From the NCBI RefSeq assembly GCF_000429505.1, contig NZ_AUBZ01000019.1, positions 43,076-107,075 of the forward strand: a stretch of 64,000 bases of DNA, given 5' to 3'. The notes below the pieces were generated by a model that was not told the DNA's origin, did not search any database, and was given only the letters and a program-made list of their open reading frames with translations. Positions 55,678-64,000 of the stretch are shown one piece after another (the stretch's first letter is position 1; each line of letters starts with the position of its first letter). The position numbers and the translations under genes were made by a program. The stretch is from Aliagarivorans taiwanensis DSM 22990 (GTDB taxonomy: Bacteria > Pseudomonadota > Gammaproteobacteria > Enterobacterales > Celerinatantimonadaceae).

Positions 55678-55703
55678 CAAAAAGGGCGTGCTAAGCACGC
55701 CCT
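55678..55703 (-). terminator. Terminator of the MATE transporter gene
   Basis: AAAGGGCGTGC, short loop, GCACGCCCTTT (55681-55703) followed by T5 on the minus strand. Confidence 0.9.
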
Positions 55704-55721
55704 TTCACACCATCATCAGCA

Positions 55722-57086
55722 CTAGGCCGGATGGAGAGTCAGGTTGTTACACCAACCGCGGCGCAGATAGTGACGCGCAGCAAGCGTTAACTTAGTCAGT
55801 TCATCACTGAACAGCGCCAGGTAGCACAGGTAGAACGGCCACTCACCGATAAACGCGCCGTACGCAGTAACTGGAATACCCACCAACCACATACCGATAA
55901 AGTCGGTACGCAGGCAGAACAGGTTCTCACCGCCCGCCCGCAGGATGCCGTGAATCAGCATCATATTGAGCATGCGTACCCACAGACCCATCGCCAAGAT
56001 CAGCATCACCGGCCGTGCCATCGGTAACATCTCGGGGCTATCTAAGTGCAACCAGCCGAGCAGTACGTCCAAGTTAAAGAACACCACCAAGCCCACCACC
56101 AAGCTGCCAATAAAGGCCGACAGTAGGAACTGGCCAGAGATGTGCTCAGCGCGCTCAAACTCACTGCGCCCCAGCGATTGACCAATCAGCACCGCACAGG
56201 CGGTCGCCAAGCCAAAGAACAGCGAGTAACACAGGCCTTCGAACGGCGCCAACATGCTGAAGATGGCCAGCTCAGTGGTACCCATGCGACCAAAGATGAT
56301 CTGCAACATCAGGGTACCCATGCCCCAGCCCAGCAAGTTGATCACTTGTGGCACCGCCAAACGGCGGTATTTGCTATGCAAAAGCTTAGGCTCGCTATCT
56401 TCTTTAGCAGTAACCAACCAGTGTTGCACCCGACGCACATACACCCAGTAGATCGCAACGTTCACCACGCGGGCAATCACGGTGGCCAACGCGGCACCTT
56501 TCACACCCATCGCGGGCACACCGAACAAGCCGTTAATCAGCACGTAGTTCAGCGAGATGTTCAGCACGATCACAAAGCTGGACACCCCCAGTGGCAACCA
56601 GCTTTGGCCAGTTGAACGCAATGCCGCTTCTTGGTTGATGATCACGTGGGTCAACAACAGGATCGGCAAACTGGTGATCAGGTAATCGCGACCAAAGGCA
56701 ATTACCTGCGCATCGGTGGTTTGCGCGTTCATCATTAACTCAGCACCCAAGCCTACCAACAGGGTGATCGGCACAAACAGCCAGATACCCACTTTAAGTG
56801 CCAGTTTACTTACCGCCTTTGCATCACCAGCGCTGCCTTTCCCCCAATACTGGGCGATCAAGGTACCGCTGGCGTTGGCCAATCCTGCCATAATCATAAT
56901 CATTACAAAGTGCCAGCGGCTGGCAGCGCCCACCGCAGCAGTGGCCGCCTCACCAAGACCGGCCACCATGATTACGTCTGCCATTCCTAGGCAAGCAACT
57001 AATGCGTTATGAATTGCCACTGGCAGGGCAATCTTAACGATGTTTGACAAAAAGCTTGTCTGATTTATAGCTACAGAATGTGACAT
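55722..57086 (-). CDS. MATE family efflux transporter
   Basis: 454 residues with 12 membrane segments in two MATE repeats: VKIALPVAIHNALVACLGMADVIMVAGLGEAATAAVGAASRWHFVMI at the start and VGIPVTAYGAFIGEWPFYLCYLALFSDE near the end. It belongs to the NorM/DinF-like group and should use an ion gradient to export cationic compounds. An AraC-type regulator is encoded divergently 99 bp away and may control it. Confidence 0.9.
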   Translation of the reverse strand: MSHSVAINQTSFLSNIVKIALPVAIHNALVACLGMADVIMVAGLGEAATAAVGAASRWHFVMIMIMAGLANASGTLIAQYWGKGSAGDAKAVSKLALKVGIWLFVPITLLVGLGAELMMNAQTTDAQVIAFGRDYLITSLPILLLTHVIINQEAALRSTGQSWLPLGVSSFVIVLNISLNYVLINGLFGVPAMGVKGAALATVIARVVNVAIYWVYVRRVQHWLVTAKEDSEPKLLHSKYRRLAVPQVINLLGWGMGTLMLQIIFGRMGTTELAIFSMLAPFEGLCYSLFFGLATACAVLIGQSLGRSEFERAEHISGQFLLSAFIGSLVVGLVVFFNLDVLLGWLHLDSPEMLPMARPVMLILAMGLWVRMLNMMLIHGILRAGGENLFCLRTDFIGMWLVGIPVTAYGAFIGEWPFYLCYLALFSDELTKLTLAARHYLRRGWCNNLTLHPA

Positions 57087-57185
57087 GGCTCACTCCTCAA
57101 TTCATGCCGCTAATGTACGTTTTGCGGCAAAATACAACATGTCAAAACAGCGCATAAAGATGTTAAAAACGATCATTGGTTAAAA

Positions 57186-58034
57186 ATGGACAGACAACTT
57201 CAAGAACTTGTATACCTCTCGCCCCAGTGTAAAGAACGTTTTATTACCCAAGAAGGGGTACCTGAGTTTTCGCGCCAAGGCATTCATATGGCAGGTATCG
57301 CCGAGCTGTTTGACGAGTACTATGTGGAACGTAGCAAGCCAGAGCACCACACCCTTATCTTCACCCTAACCGGTCAAGGCCAGCTGCGAGGGATGGAGGT
57401 GGAGGAAGTGATAAGCGCGCAAACCCTCACTGTACTTCCAGCTGGGCAAGGTTTTCGCTTCGATCTGGACCAATATCAGGAACAGCCCCAGTGGCAGATA
57501 GCCTGGCTGTTGATCGACCCGCTCACCAGCAAGCTGCCCATCGCCAAGTTCAACCAGCAGGTCCAGCACTACCCGTTAAGCGAGCAGATCTGGGCACTAC
57601 TCAGCATGCTGTTCCACGATATGCAGCATCGCCCGAAGCAGCGCAGCAAGTGGGTCAATGAGCTCAACGGCTTTTTGCAACGGGCGCTGGTATCGAACAC
57701 CGAGGATCATGGCTCGAAAGAGCGGGTGATGGAGGTATTTAGTCAGGTGGAGGCGCAGCTACACCAAGATTGGAGCGTGGCCCGTATTGCCGCGCTCAGT
57801 TACCTTAGTGAGGTGCAGCTGACCCGGCTATGTCACCAGCTCTATCAGCGCTCGCCCCGGCAAAGGCTGATCCAGCTGCGTATGGAGAAGGCTGCTGAAC
57901 TGCTGCGTTATAGCCAGTGGAATATCGGCTATATCGCCAGCCTGCTTGGCTATAGCGACCCCTACAACTTCTCGCACCGCTTTCGTCGCTACCATGGGGT
58001 ATCGCCCCGTCAGTTTCGGCAGGCGCAAGAATAA
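57186..58034 (+). CDS. AraC family transcriptional regulator
   Basis: 282 residues. An N-terminal cupin-like sensing domain (YYVERSKPEHHTLIFTLTGQGQLR, VLPAGQGFRFD) precedes two helix-turn-helix motifs near the C-terminus (WSVARIAALSYLSEVQLTRL; RYSQWNIGYIASLLGYSDPYNFSHRFRRYHGVSPRQFR). Divergent from the MATE gene, which it probably regulates. Ligand unknown. A heptamer repeat follows the stop directly. Confidence 0.88.
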   Translation: MDRQLQELVYLSPQCKERFITQEGVPEFSRQGIHMAGIAELFDEYYVERSKPEHHTLIFTLTGQGQLRGMEVEEVISAQTLTVLPAGQGFRFDLDQYQEQPQWQIAWLLIDPLTSKLPIAKFNQQVQHYPLSEQIWALLSMLFHDMQHRPKQRSKWVNELNGFLQRALVSNTEDHGSKERVMEVFSQVEAQLHQDWSVARIAALSYLSEVQLTRLCHQLYQRSPRQRLIQLRMEKAAELLRYSQWNIGYIASLLGYSDPYNFSHRFRRYHGVSPRQFRQAQE

Positions 58035-58036
58035 CA

Positions 58037-58080
58037 GCTGCGGGCTGCGGGCTGCGGGCTGCGGGCTGCGGGCTGCGGGC
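58037..58080. repeat. Tandem heptamer GCTGCGG, 6.3 copies
   Basis: A perfect direct repeat starting 2 bases after the AraC-type stop codon. It is a likely slippage-prone minisatellite whose copy number may vary between strains. A palindrome that may act as the terminator overlaps its end. Confidence 0.9.
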
Positions 58081-58098
58081 ACATAATAGTATGTGCCC
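58077..58098. terminator. Hairpin between convergent genes
   Basis: GGGCACATA and TATGTGCCC (9-bp perfect stem, 4-base loop) lie between the AraC-type gene and the ABC exporter gene. There is no T-tract, so it is only a candidate terminator. Confidence 0.5.
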
Positions 58099-58106
58099 GC
58101 TATCAC

Positions 58107-59939
58107 TTAGCAATCTTCTGCTAGGAAGCCGCCAGTTTGGTGAGCCCATAACTGGGAGTAGATCCCGCCGCTTTCAACCAACTGCGAATGGGTGCCCTGC
58201 TCGACAATCGCGCCTTTGTCCAACACGATAAGTCGGTCCATCGCCGCAATCGTTGATAGTCGGTGGGCAATCGCAATCACCGTTTTACCTTCCATCAATT
58301 GATTCAGGCTGCTTTGAATGGCGGCTTCTACTTCCGAGTCCAGCGCAGAGGTGGCTTCATCCAGCACCAAAATGGGTGCGTTCTTTAATAGCACCCGGGT
58401 AATCGCAATCCGCTGCCGTTGCCCGCCAGAGAGCTTCACACCACGCTCGCCCACATGGGCATCGTAGCCTGTGCGGCCCTGCTGATCGCGCAGCCCCATA
58501 ATAAACTCATGGGCTTCGGCCTGTTTGGCGGCGGCAATCATCTGCTCTTCAGTTGCACCGGGGCGACCGTAGAGGATGTTGTCGCGCACCGAGCGGTGTA
58601 GCAGCGAGGTATCTTGGGTCACCATACCGATTTGGGCGCGCAGGCTATCTTGGGTCACCTCGGAGATGTTCTGGTCATCAATCAAGATGCTGCCGCTTTC
58701 CACATCGTGAAAACGTAGCAGCAGGTTCACCAAGGTGGTTTTGCCTGCCCCCGAGCGCCCTACCAAGCCAATCTTCTCACCCGGCTTAATCTTAAGATCG
58801 AGATGGTCAATCACTCCCGACGCTTCACCATAGTGAAAGCCGATATCTTGGTAGTGGATGCCCGCGGTGCTTACCTTCAGGTCTTTGGCGTTGTCGACAT
58901 CGACGATATCTTGCGGGCGCGACAAGGTCTCCATGCCATCGGCCACCGAGCCAATGTTTTCAAACAGCGCGCCAATCTCCCACATGATCCACTGGGCCAT
59001 ACCGTTGAGACGCAGACACAACGCGATGGCAATCGCGATCGCCCCCACCGAGATGGCGCCATGCATCCACAGGTAGATAGAGAGCGTGGCAATACCGAAG
59101 GTCAGCAGATAGTTTGCCATCTGCACCGCCATATTCAGCCCAGTTACCAAGCGCATCTGCCGATACACCGTATCGAGAAACTCGTCCATCCCGGCTTGGG
59201 CATAATCGGCCTCGCGGGATGAATGGGCGAACAGCTTCACCGTGGCGATATTGGTGTAGCTGTCCACTACCCGGCCAGTCATCAGCGAGCGAGCGTCCGC
59301 CTGCTCCTCGGCCACTTTCTTCAGGCGCGGTACAAAGTAGAACTGGGCAGCGAGGTACACCGCCAGCCAAATCAACAGTGGCCACACCAAACGAGCATCG
59401 GCCTGCGCCACCAACACCAGCATCGAGCCAAAGTAGACCAGCACATAGACCAGCACATCCAGCAGCTTCATCACCGCCTCACGCACCGATAGCGCTGTCT
59501 GCATCATCTTGGTGGCGATGCGCCCGGCAAAATCATTGGCAAAGAAGCCGACGCTTTGGCGCAGCAGGTAACGGTGCGCCGACCAACGGATCGCCATCGG
59601 GTAGTTGCCCAGCAGCGATTGATGGATCAGCAGTGAGCCCAACAAGGTCAGCAGCGGTAAACCCACTACCAGAATTCCCCCCATCAGCCAGAGGGTGTTG
59701 GCTTCTTCAGCCAGGAAGGTGCTCGGGTCTTTATCGCCCAGCCAATCCACCAGTTGGCCCATAAAGCCAAACAGCGCTACCTCAAAGATTGCAATCAAGG
59801 CAGTGGTAAACGACATCAGCAGCAGCGGTTTCTCCATCCCGCGGCTGTAGTAACGACAAAACTGATACAAGCCCTTGGGAGGCTGGGTCGGGGCGTCGCC
59901 GGGATAAGGCTCAGTTATCCGCTCAAAAAAACCTAACAT
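58107..59939 (-). CDS. ABC transporter, fused membrane and ATPase domains (MsbA/multidrug-like)
   Basis: 610 residues: six-helix membrane domain (from LLLMSFTTALIAIFEVALFG) then an ATPase with Walker A GLVGRSGAGKTTLVNLLLRF, Q-loop IGMVTQDTSLLHRSV, signature LSGGQRQRIAITRVLL and Walker B ILVLDEATSALDSE, H-loop IAHRLSTI. It is a homodimeric exporter half-transporter. The substrate may be lipid or drug. A single gene convergent with the AraC-type gene. Confidence 0.9.
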   Translation of the reverse strand: MLGFFERITEPYPGDAPTQPPKGLYQFCRYYSRGMEKPLLLMSFTTALIAIFEVALFGFMGQLVDWLGDKDPSTFLAEEANTLWLMGGILVVGLPLLTLLGSLLIHQSLLGNYPMAIRWSAHRYLLRQSVGFFANDFAGRIATKMMQTALSVREAVMKLLDVLVYVLVYFGSMLVLVAQADARLVWPLLIWLAVYLAAQFYFVPRLKKVAEEQADARSLMTGRVVDSYTNIATVKLFAHSSREADYAQAGMDEFLDTVYRQMRLVTGLNMAVQMANYLLTFGIATLSIYLWMHGAISVGAIAIAIALCLRLNGMAQWIMWEIGALFENIGSVADGMETLSRPQDIVDVDNAKDLKVSTAGIHYQDIGFHYGEASGVIDHLDLKIKPGEKIGLVGRSGAGKTTLVNLLLRFHDVESGSILIDDQNISEVTQDSLRAQIGMVTQDTSLLHRSVRDNILYGRPGATEEQMIAAAKQAEAHEFIMGLRDQQGRTGYDAHVGERGVKLSGGQRQRIAITRVLLKNAPILVLDEATSALDSEVEAAIQSSLNQLMEGKTVIAIAHRLSTIAAMDRLIVLDKGAIVEQGTHSQLVESGGIYSQLWAHQTGGFLAEDC

Positions 59940-60183
59940 GAGAGAATCCTCATTGGATAAAAGAAACTGGACAAAAAGAGAGCAATAGGAAGAACTGCTA
60001 CTTTACCCCATCAGGCCCAGTGCTGACTACGTTTGTGGCAAAAATGGCGAGGATTATCTGGTCTTCCCTTCTGCCGACGTCATCTAACCAAGTGTGAGAT
60101 ATATCGCATTTTTAGGGGCTTCCGCGTATTATTCCCCGACCCCGCCGCCACGAGTGGGGAAAGAACAATATTTGGGAAAGAAA

Positions 60184-60561
60184 ATGAAATTGAAAATCAC
60201 CGCAGCCATGTTGGCTGGTGCCGCCTTACTGAGCGGTTGTGCCAACACCCAAGCACCCGCCATGGGCGAAGCCGAATTCTGTCAAGCCACTCTGGCAATG
60301 GCCTTTAACCGCGATGCCGCCGCGATCAGCGTAGAGCAGCTAGAAGAGTACTGGCGCGTTGACTACCAGCGTCCAAACGGCAAGCTCAGCCAGCACCGCT
60401 GTAAAGTCGAAGGCGAGCAAGTAATCTGGGGCAACTACCCAGACGGCCGCTGGCGCGACATGGAGTTTGACGCCAACTACAGCTACGCCATCGAAGGCAA
60501 TGAGCTGGTCATCACCGAACAAGGCCGCAGCGGCGAGAAGCAGCAACGCTTCAGCTTCTAA
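60184..60561 (+). CDS. Small lipoprotein of unknown function
   Basis: 125 residues from the ATG at 60184. An upstream in-frame ATG at 60094 would place the signal peptide too deep and is rejected. Signal with lipobox LLSGC (residues 15-19), then a compact domain (ATLAMAFNRDAAAISVEQLE, then EYWRVDYQRPNG) with two further cysteines. I do not recognise the family. It should sit on the periplasmic face of a membrane. The ribosome site is weak. Confidence 0.75.
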   Translation: MKLKITAAMLAGAALLSGCANTQAPAMGEAEFCQATLAMAFNRDAAAISVEQLEEYWRVDYQRPNGKLSQHRCKVEGEQVIWGNYPDGRWRDMEFDANYSYAIEGNELVITEQGRSGEKQQRFSF

Positions 60562-60610
60562 ACGTTAGCACTTCTAAGTTAGCCACTAACTTGCAACAAC
60601 GCCGCAATAA

Positions 60611-60636
60611 AAAACGCCGCTAATCAGCGGCGTTTT
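60611..60636. terminator. Bidirectional terminator between the small lipoprotein and ABC-F genes
   Basis: AAAACGCCGC, six-base loop, GCGGCGTTTT; it serves both convergent genes. Confidence 0.9.
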
Positions 60637-60659
60637 GTGTATTTAAATGCAGCGAACGC

Positions 60660-62252
60660 TTACTCTTCCACGCCCTTGCTCTTCAGGAACTCTTCATAGG
60701 TCCCTTGGAAGTCATTGATACCCTCTGGGGTGATCTCCAGAATGCGGGTCGCCAAGGATGAAACAAACTGACGGTCGTGGCTCACGAACAACAGCGTACC
60801 TTCGTATTGCTCCAATGCCATGTTCAGCGATTCAATCGATTCCATATCCATGTGGTTGGTTGGCTCATCCATCAGCAGGATGTTGGGCTGTTGCAAGATA
60901 AGCTTACCGAACAGCATGCGCCCTTGTTCACCACCGGAGATAACCTTCACCGACTTCTTGATCTCGTTTTGCGAGAACAACATACGGCCGAGGGTACCGC
61001 GAATAACCTGTTCGTCATCGCCTTCTTTGGCCCACTGCTGCATCCAATCGAACAGGTTCATATCCTTATCGAAGTCGTCAGCATGGTCTTGGGCGTAATA
61101 ACCGATGTTATTATTCTCAGACCACTTAAACTCACCCTGCTTCTGCTCGAGCCTGCCCGCCAAGGTGTGCAATAGCGTCGATTTGCCCACACCGTTCTGG
61201 CCGATAATCGCGACACGCTCGCCCACTTCAATCAGCAGGTTCAGCTCTTTAAACAGCAGCTCATCATAGCCTTGTGCCAGTTGGTTCACTTCCAGCGCGT
61301 TACGGAACAGCTTCTTGCTTTGGTCAAAACGGATGAATGGGTTCTGACGGCTCGAGGCTTTTACTTCGTTCAGCTGGATCTTATCGATCTGCTTGGCGCG
61401 CGAGGTAGCCTGCTTGGCCTTCGATGCGTTGGCCGAGAAACGCGCCACAAACTGCTGCAGCTCGGCGATCTGCGCCTTCTTCTTAGCGTTGTCGGCCAGC
61501 ATACGAGCACGGGCGGCGGTCGCTGCAGCCATATACTCATCATAGTTACCCGGGTAAACGCTTAGCTCGCCGTAGTCCAAGTCAGCCATATGGGTACACA
61601 CCGAGTTAAGGAAGTGGCGGTCGTGCGAGATGATTACCATGGTGCAGTTACGCTCGTTCAGCACCTCTTCCAACCAGCGGATGGTATCGATATCCAAGTT
61701 GTTGGTCGGTTCGTCGAGCAGCATTACATCGGGGTCAGCAAACAGTACCTGCGCCAATAGCACACGCAGTTTCCAACCGGGCGCGACTTCACTCATCAGG
61801 CCGTAGTGCTGCTCCAGTGGAATACCCACACCCAGCAGCAACTCACCAGCTCGCGCTTCCGCCGAGTAGCCGTCCATCTCGGCAAACTGGGTTTCCAAGT
61901 CGGCCACACGCATGCCGTCTTCTTCGCTCATTTCCGCCATGGCGTAGATGCGGTCACGCTCAGCTTTAATCTCCCACAGCTCACTGTGACCCATGATCAC
62001 GGTATCCACCACCGAGAACTCTTCGTAGGCAAACTGATCCTGATTCAGCTTAGCCATACGCTCGTTCGGGTCGAGCTTCACGGTGCCAGCGCTTTGCTCC
62101 AGCTCGCCGCTCAAGATCTTCATAAAGGTCGACTTACCGCAGCCATTGGCGCCAATCAAACCATAGCGATTTCCCTCGCCAAACTTAACCGAGATATTTT
62201 CAAATAAGGGTTTCTCACCAAATTGCATGGTGATATTCGCTGTCTGGATGAT
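60660..62252 (-). CDS. ybiT: ABC-F family ATPase, YbiT-like, with apparent ATC start
   Basis: Two ATPase domains: the first with [32 protein letters not shown] and the loop [13 protein letters not shown]; the second with [26 protein letters not shown] and [19 protein letters not shown]. It matches E. coli YbiT end to end. Relative to YbiT the first residue aligns with an ATC codon at 62250-62252. GGGAGAAGG lies just upstream and no ATG, GTG or TTG falls at the expected place. Other possible starts are a GTG at 62297 (15 extra residues) or an ATG at 62228 (eight residues shorter). It probably acts on ribosomes. The function is firm, the start is not. Confidence 0.9.
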   Translation of the reverse strand: MIQTANITMQFGEKPLFENISVKFGEGNRYGLIGANGCGKSTFMKILSGELEQSAGTVKLDPNERMAKLNQDQFAYEEFSVVDTVIMGHSELWEIKAERDRIYAMAEMSEEDGMRVADLETQFAEMDGYSAEARAGELLLGVGIPLEQHYGLMSEVAPGWKLRVLLAQVLFADPDVMLLDEPTNNLDIDTIRWLEEVLNERNCTMVIISHDRHFLNSVCTHMADLDYGELSVYPGNYDEYMAAATAARARMLADNAKKKAQIAELQQFVARFSANASKAKQATSRAKQIDKIQLNEVKASSRQNPFIRFDQSKKLFRNALEVNQLAQGYDELLFKELNLLIEVGERVAIIGQNGVGKSTLLHTLAGRLEQKQGEFKWSENNNIGYYAQDHADDFDKDMNLFDWMQQWAKEGDDEQVIRGTLGRMLFSQNEIKKSVKVISGGEQGRMLFGKLILQQPNILLMDEPTNHMDMESIESLNMALEQYEGTLLFVSHDRQFVSSLATRILEITPEGINDFQGTYEEFLKSKGVEE

Positions 62253-62453
62253 AAGCCTTCTCCCGCTGTAGTAACTAAAAGGCGCTATTGTCAGCACCTT
62301 GCCTTTGTCGACACCAAAAAAGTGCGCGCGGAGTATAGCAGGAAATGTGAGCAGCATCACGCTTCACTTCTGCAGGGCAAAACAGCCAATACAGGAAGCC
62401 TTTGCCTAAAACACCGTCAATTTGCGCAAACTTTAACTTTTCTGTTACCTGAG

Positions 62454-62557
62454 TTAGAATGCTGCTCAAATATCGCGGCCAACGACCTAAATATGGTTCA
62501 ACCGCGAACACTTTAAGCCTCAGGAAGAGCTTCCAACTACGGAAGCTCTTTTTTTTG
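62454..62557 (+). ncRNA. Candidate terminated leader or small RNA upstream of a lipoprotein gene
   Basis: TAGAAT (62454-62459) resembles a -10 box, which would start an RNA near 62466. The segment forms a CGCGG/CCGCG stem (62474-62478 with 62502-62506) and ends in a strong terminator at 62525-62556, ten bases before the next start codon. It could be an RNA of about 90 nt or an attenuated leader. No known RNA family recognised. Confidence 0.4.
62525..62556 (+). terminator. Intrinsic terminator just before the lipoprotein ribosome site
   Basis: AAGAGCTTCC, six-base loop, GGAAGCTCTT (62525-62550) followed by T6. The GGAG ribosome site (62557-62560) and ATG (62567) come immediately after. Confidence 0.9.
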
Positions 62558-62566
62558 GAGTAAATT

Positions 62567-63658
62567 ATGGCACAAACACTAACAACCAACCTCCGCCTAA
62601 CCTTAGCTGTAGGGTTAAGTGCTCTCCTCGCTGCATGTAACTCTTCAGAGACAGTCAATGAAAATCCACAGCTACGTTTTGTTGCCGAGCAAAGTGATTT
62701 AAGCGGCTACTGCGAACTACCCGATTTAGAGATCTTGGTTCACACACCCGAAGGCGAATATCACAACACTCTGCGCACAAACAACAGCGGGCTCGTGTCA
62801 CTAACGGATATCCCTCAGCAACATCTTGCTACCGTTGCGCCACACCTCACCAATCACACCGAAGGTGTAATGGAGTTTATTTCCGAACAACAGGAAGCAC
62901 TGATTAAACTCAGCGCAAGTGGTGGCGACTACTCCATTGGCACCTATGTTGAAAACTACCCTGGCGAACTGGGTAACTGTTATGACTACCCCAAGCTAAC
63001 CGTTCAAGTGGAAAACCCGGACAACCTTCTCACTGACCCTCAAATTAGGAATGGCTACATCGAGTTAGCTCAAGATGTGCCCGGCATTGTGGTCTATGAG
63101 CAATACGATGATAACACCGGTATGTTCTCAGCTAGTGGCTATGTCTCCCGAGATCAGCTAAGTCAGGATGAAGTGTTGGTGTTAAGTGACATTCCTTTAG
63201 TCACAAGAGAACCGTTTAACCTTACCCTTGAGGCTGAACTATCGTTTATCGCGCAAGGACCATTTACCAACGGCTATCAGTTTTCGCAAAAGTTTGCTGA
63301 CTTTTTGCAAGCTGGTGCCCATCAACTTTCGACGTTCACTGATCCATTGCAAAGCCACCTAGCTGCAGTGCAGTTCGAAGATGATGATGGGCAAAACATC
63401 ACTCACGTTAAAAATTGGCTTAACACAGACCAAGACGTAAATGTGCCAGACTTAAGCACGCCTGAGTTTCAGCTGATTGATGTCAGCCCTGATGCTATTA
63501 CCTACCAGCTCGATGGCTTAGAGCCAGAGCTAGTCGTTGCAGGCCTGCACTTTAAAGCAACTAACGAAAATGGTGAGGAAGCGTCTTACTATCAATACGT
63601 ACTGCTGCTAAGTAATAGTGGAACTATCGTACTACCCAAGGTTGATCCGCTCCGGTAG
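62567..63658 (+). CDS. Lipoprotein of unknown function with 3' end replaced by IS3
   Basis: 363 codons. Signal with lipobox LLAAC (Cys24), then a globular domain I do not recognise (YCELPDLEILVHTPEGEYHN, DYPKLTVQVENPDNLLTD), with several acidic repeats and an Ig-like look. The last residues after VLPKV come from the end of an IS3 element that begins at about 63643 (TGATCCGC), so the natural C-terminus is lost or altered. Start ATG has GGAG at spacing 6. The gene is preceded by a terminator-bearing leader. Confidence 0.75.
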   Translation: MAQTLTTNLRLTLAVGLSALLAACNSSETVNENPQLRFVAEQSDLSGYCELPDLEILVHTPEGEYHNTLRTNNSGLVSLTDIPQQHLATVAPHLTNHTEGVMEFISEQQEALIKLSASGGDYSIGTYVENYPGELGNCYDYPKLTVQVENPDNLLTDPQIRNGYIELAQDVPGIVVYEQYDDNTGMFSASGYVSRDQLSQDEVLVLSDIPLVTREPFNLTLEAELSFIAQGPFTNGYQFSQKFADFLQAGAHQLSTFTDPLQSHLAAVQFEDDDGQNITHVKNWLNTDQDVNVPDLSTPEFQLIDVSPDAITYQLDGLEPELVVAGLHFKATNENGEEASYYQYVLLLSNSGTIVLPKVDPLR

Positions 63659-64000
63659 TTTTGGACACCACGCTAAGCGAGTAAAATCGTTTAACGAGGT
63701 GAACAATGACATCAAAAACCAAACGCCAAACCTATACAGCTGAGTACAAAGCTGAAGCCCTTAAACTGGCAAAAATCAAAGGGGTAAGCGCCGCCGCTAA
63801 AGAGCTCGGAATATACGAATCTCAACTCTACAACTGGCGTAGCGCTGCTGAGAAGAAAACGAACACCACCCAGCGCGAAGCTGAGCTCGCGGCTGAAGTG
63901 GCGCGACTCAAACGCCAACTCGCAGAGCAAACAGAGGACCTCGCCATTCTAAAAAAGGCGGCTACCTACTTCGCGAAAAATCAAAAGTGAGCCGCTTTGA
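63643..64000 (+). mobile_element. IS3-family insertion sequence, left part
   Basis: Starts at about 63643 with TGATCCGCTCCGGTAGTTTT and carries an OrfA gene. The OrfB part and the right end lie beyond the window. The boundary is inferred from the typical IS3 end and the interrupted lipoprotein frame; the target duplication cannot be checked here. Confidence 0.8.
63706..63990 (+). CDS. IS3-family transposase OrfA
   Basis: 94 residues: helix-turn-helix (RQTYTAEYKAEALKLAKIKG, AAKELGIYESQLYNWRSA) and a leucine-zipper-like coiled coil (EAELAAEVARLKRQLAEQTE) ending in ILKKAATYFAKNQK, the standard OrfA layout. OrfB would be made by -1 frameshifting near the A-run at 63974-63978, just before the stop. 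Its gene is off the edge. Confidence 0.92.
   Translation: MTSKTKRQTYTAEYKAEALKLAKIKGVSAAAKELGIYESQLYNWRSAAEKKTNTTQREAELAAEVARLKRQLAEQTEDLAILKKAATYFAKNQK

Noticed and set aside
59114..59764. 216-codon frame opposite the ABC exporter
   Set aside because: Proline/serine-rich translation typical of an antisense frame in GC-rich DNA.

Overview
The window looks like a chromosomal segment of a marine-type Gammaproteobacterium, near the Alteromonadales/Aeromonadales/Vibrionales. I cannot name the genus. The main evidence is synteny that I recognise from enteric relatives: gcvA - DUF423 - rlmM with a divergent GcvB-like small RNA, and fadE divergent from gmhA - yafJ. No tRNA, rRNA, CRISPR array, prophage or plasmid backbone is visible.

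Layout. (1) 0-9.9 kb is housekeeping: two solute-binding proteins (the first cut by the window edge), an L,D-transpeptidase, sixA, rlmM-DUF423-gcvA, the candidate GcvB RNA, a divergent DraG-like/DraT-like pair (ADP-ribose removal and addition), yciB-yciI, a ComEA-like protein and galU. (2) 10-33 kb is a Wzx/Wzy-type exopolysaccharide locus on the minus strand. It reads vpsL-like initiating transferase, beta-barrel, short export protein, tyrosine autokinase, flippase, sulfotransferase, glycosyltransferases, polymerase, acetyltransferase, GDP-fucose genes (gmd, fcl, gmm), ugd, vpsP-like, VanZ-like, CpsB/YwqE-type phosphatase and an O-antigen-ligase-like protein. The expected product is a fucose- and uronate-containing, acetylated and probably sulfated polymer. 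The middle (about 19.66-27.8 kb) is conspicuously AT-rich and looks like an exchanged cassette. A small secreted protein with a PEP-CTERM-like tail sits just upstream. (3) 33.6-41.6 kb: yafJ-like amidotransferase, gmhA, fadE with a FadR-type operator, an HD-GYP response regulator preceded by a C7 frameshift tract, and a second-type EF-G. (4) 42.6-46.65 kb is a pile-up of insertion sequences: an IS256 element nested in an ISL3 element (both with perfect 8-bp target duplications), abutting an IS4 element. Each transposase is interrupted by exactly one in-frame stop. (5) 46.7-60 kb: a large pullulanase lipoprotein with operator-like repeats upstream, dapB, an NrtABD-type nitrate transporter with a sigma-54-like promoter and NtrC-like site, a MATE pump, an AraC regulator and an ABC exporter. 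(6) 60-64 kb: a small lipoprotein, a YbiT-type ABC-F ATPase that appears to lack a canonical start codon, a terminator-bearing leader before a lipoprotein gene, and an IS3 element at the right edge that has replaced the end of that gene.

Themes. Nitrogen control recurs: GcvA/GcvB, DraT/DraG, and NtrC/sigma-54-type control of nitrate uptake. The polysaccharide locus is the main accessory region, and galU and ugd feed it UDP-glucose and UDP-glucuronate. Four reading frames (three transposases and one glycosyltransferase) are broken by a single nonsense codon each. I saw no convincing defence system or other obviously new machine. The best leads are the GcvB-like RNA, the DraT/DraG pair beside NtrC-type control, the C7 tract before the HD-GYP gene, the ATC start of the ABC-F gene and the leader RNA near 62.5 kb. 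All family assignments are from reading the sequence; no database search was run.
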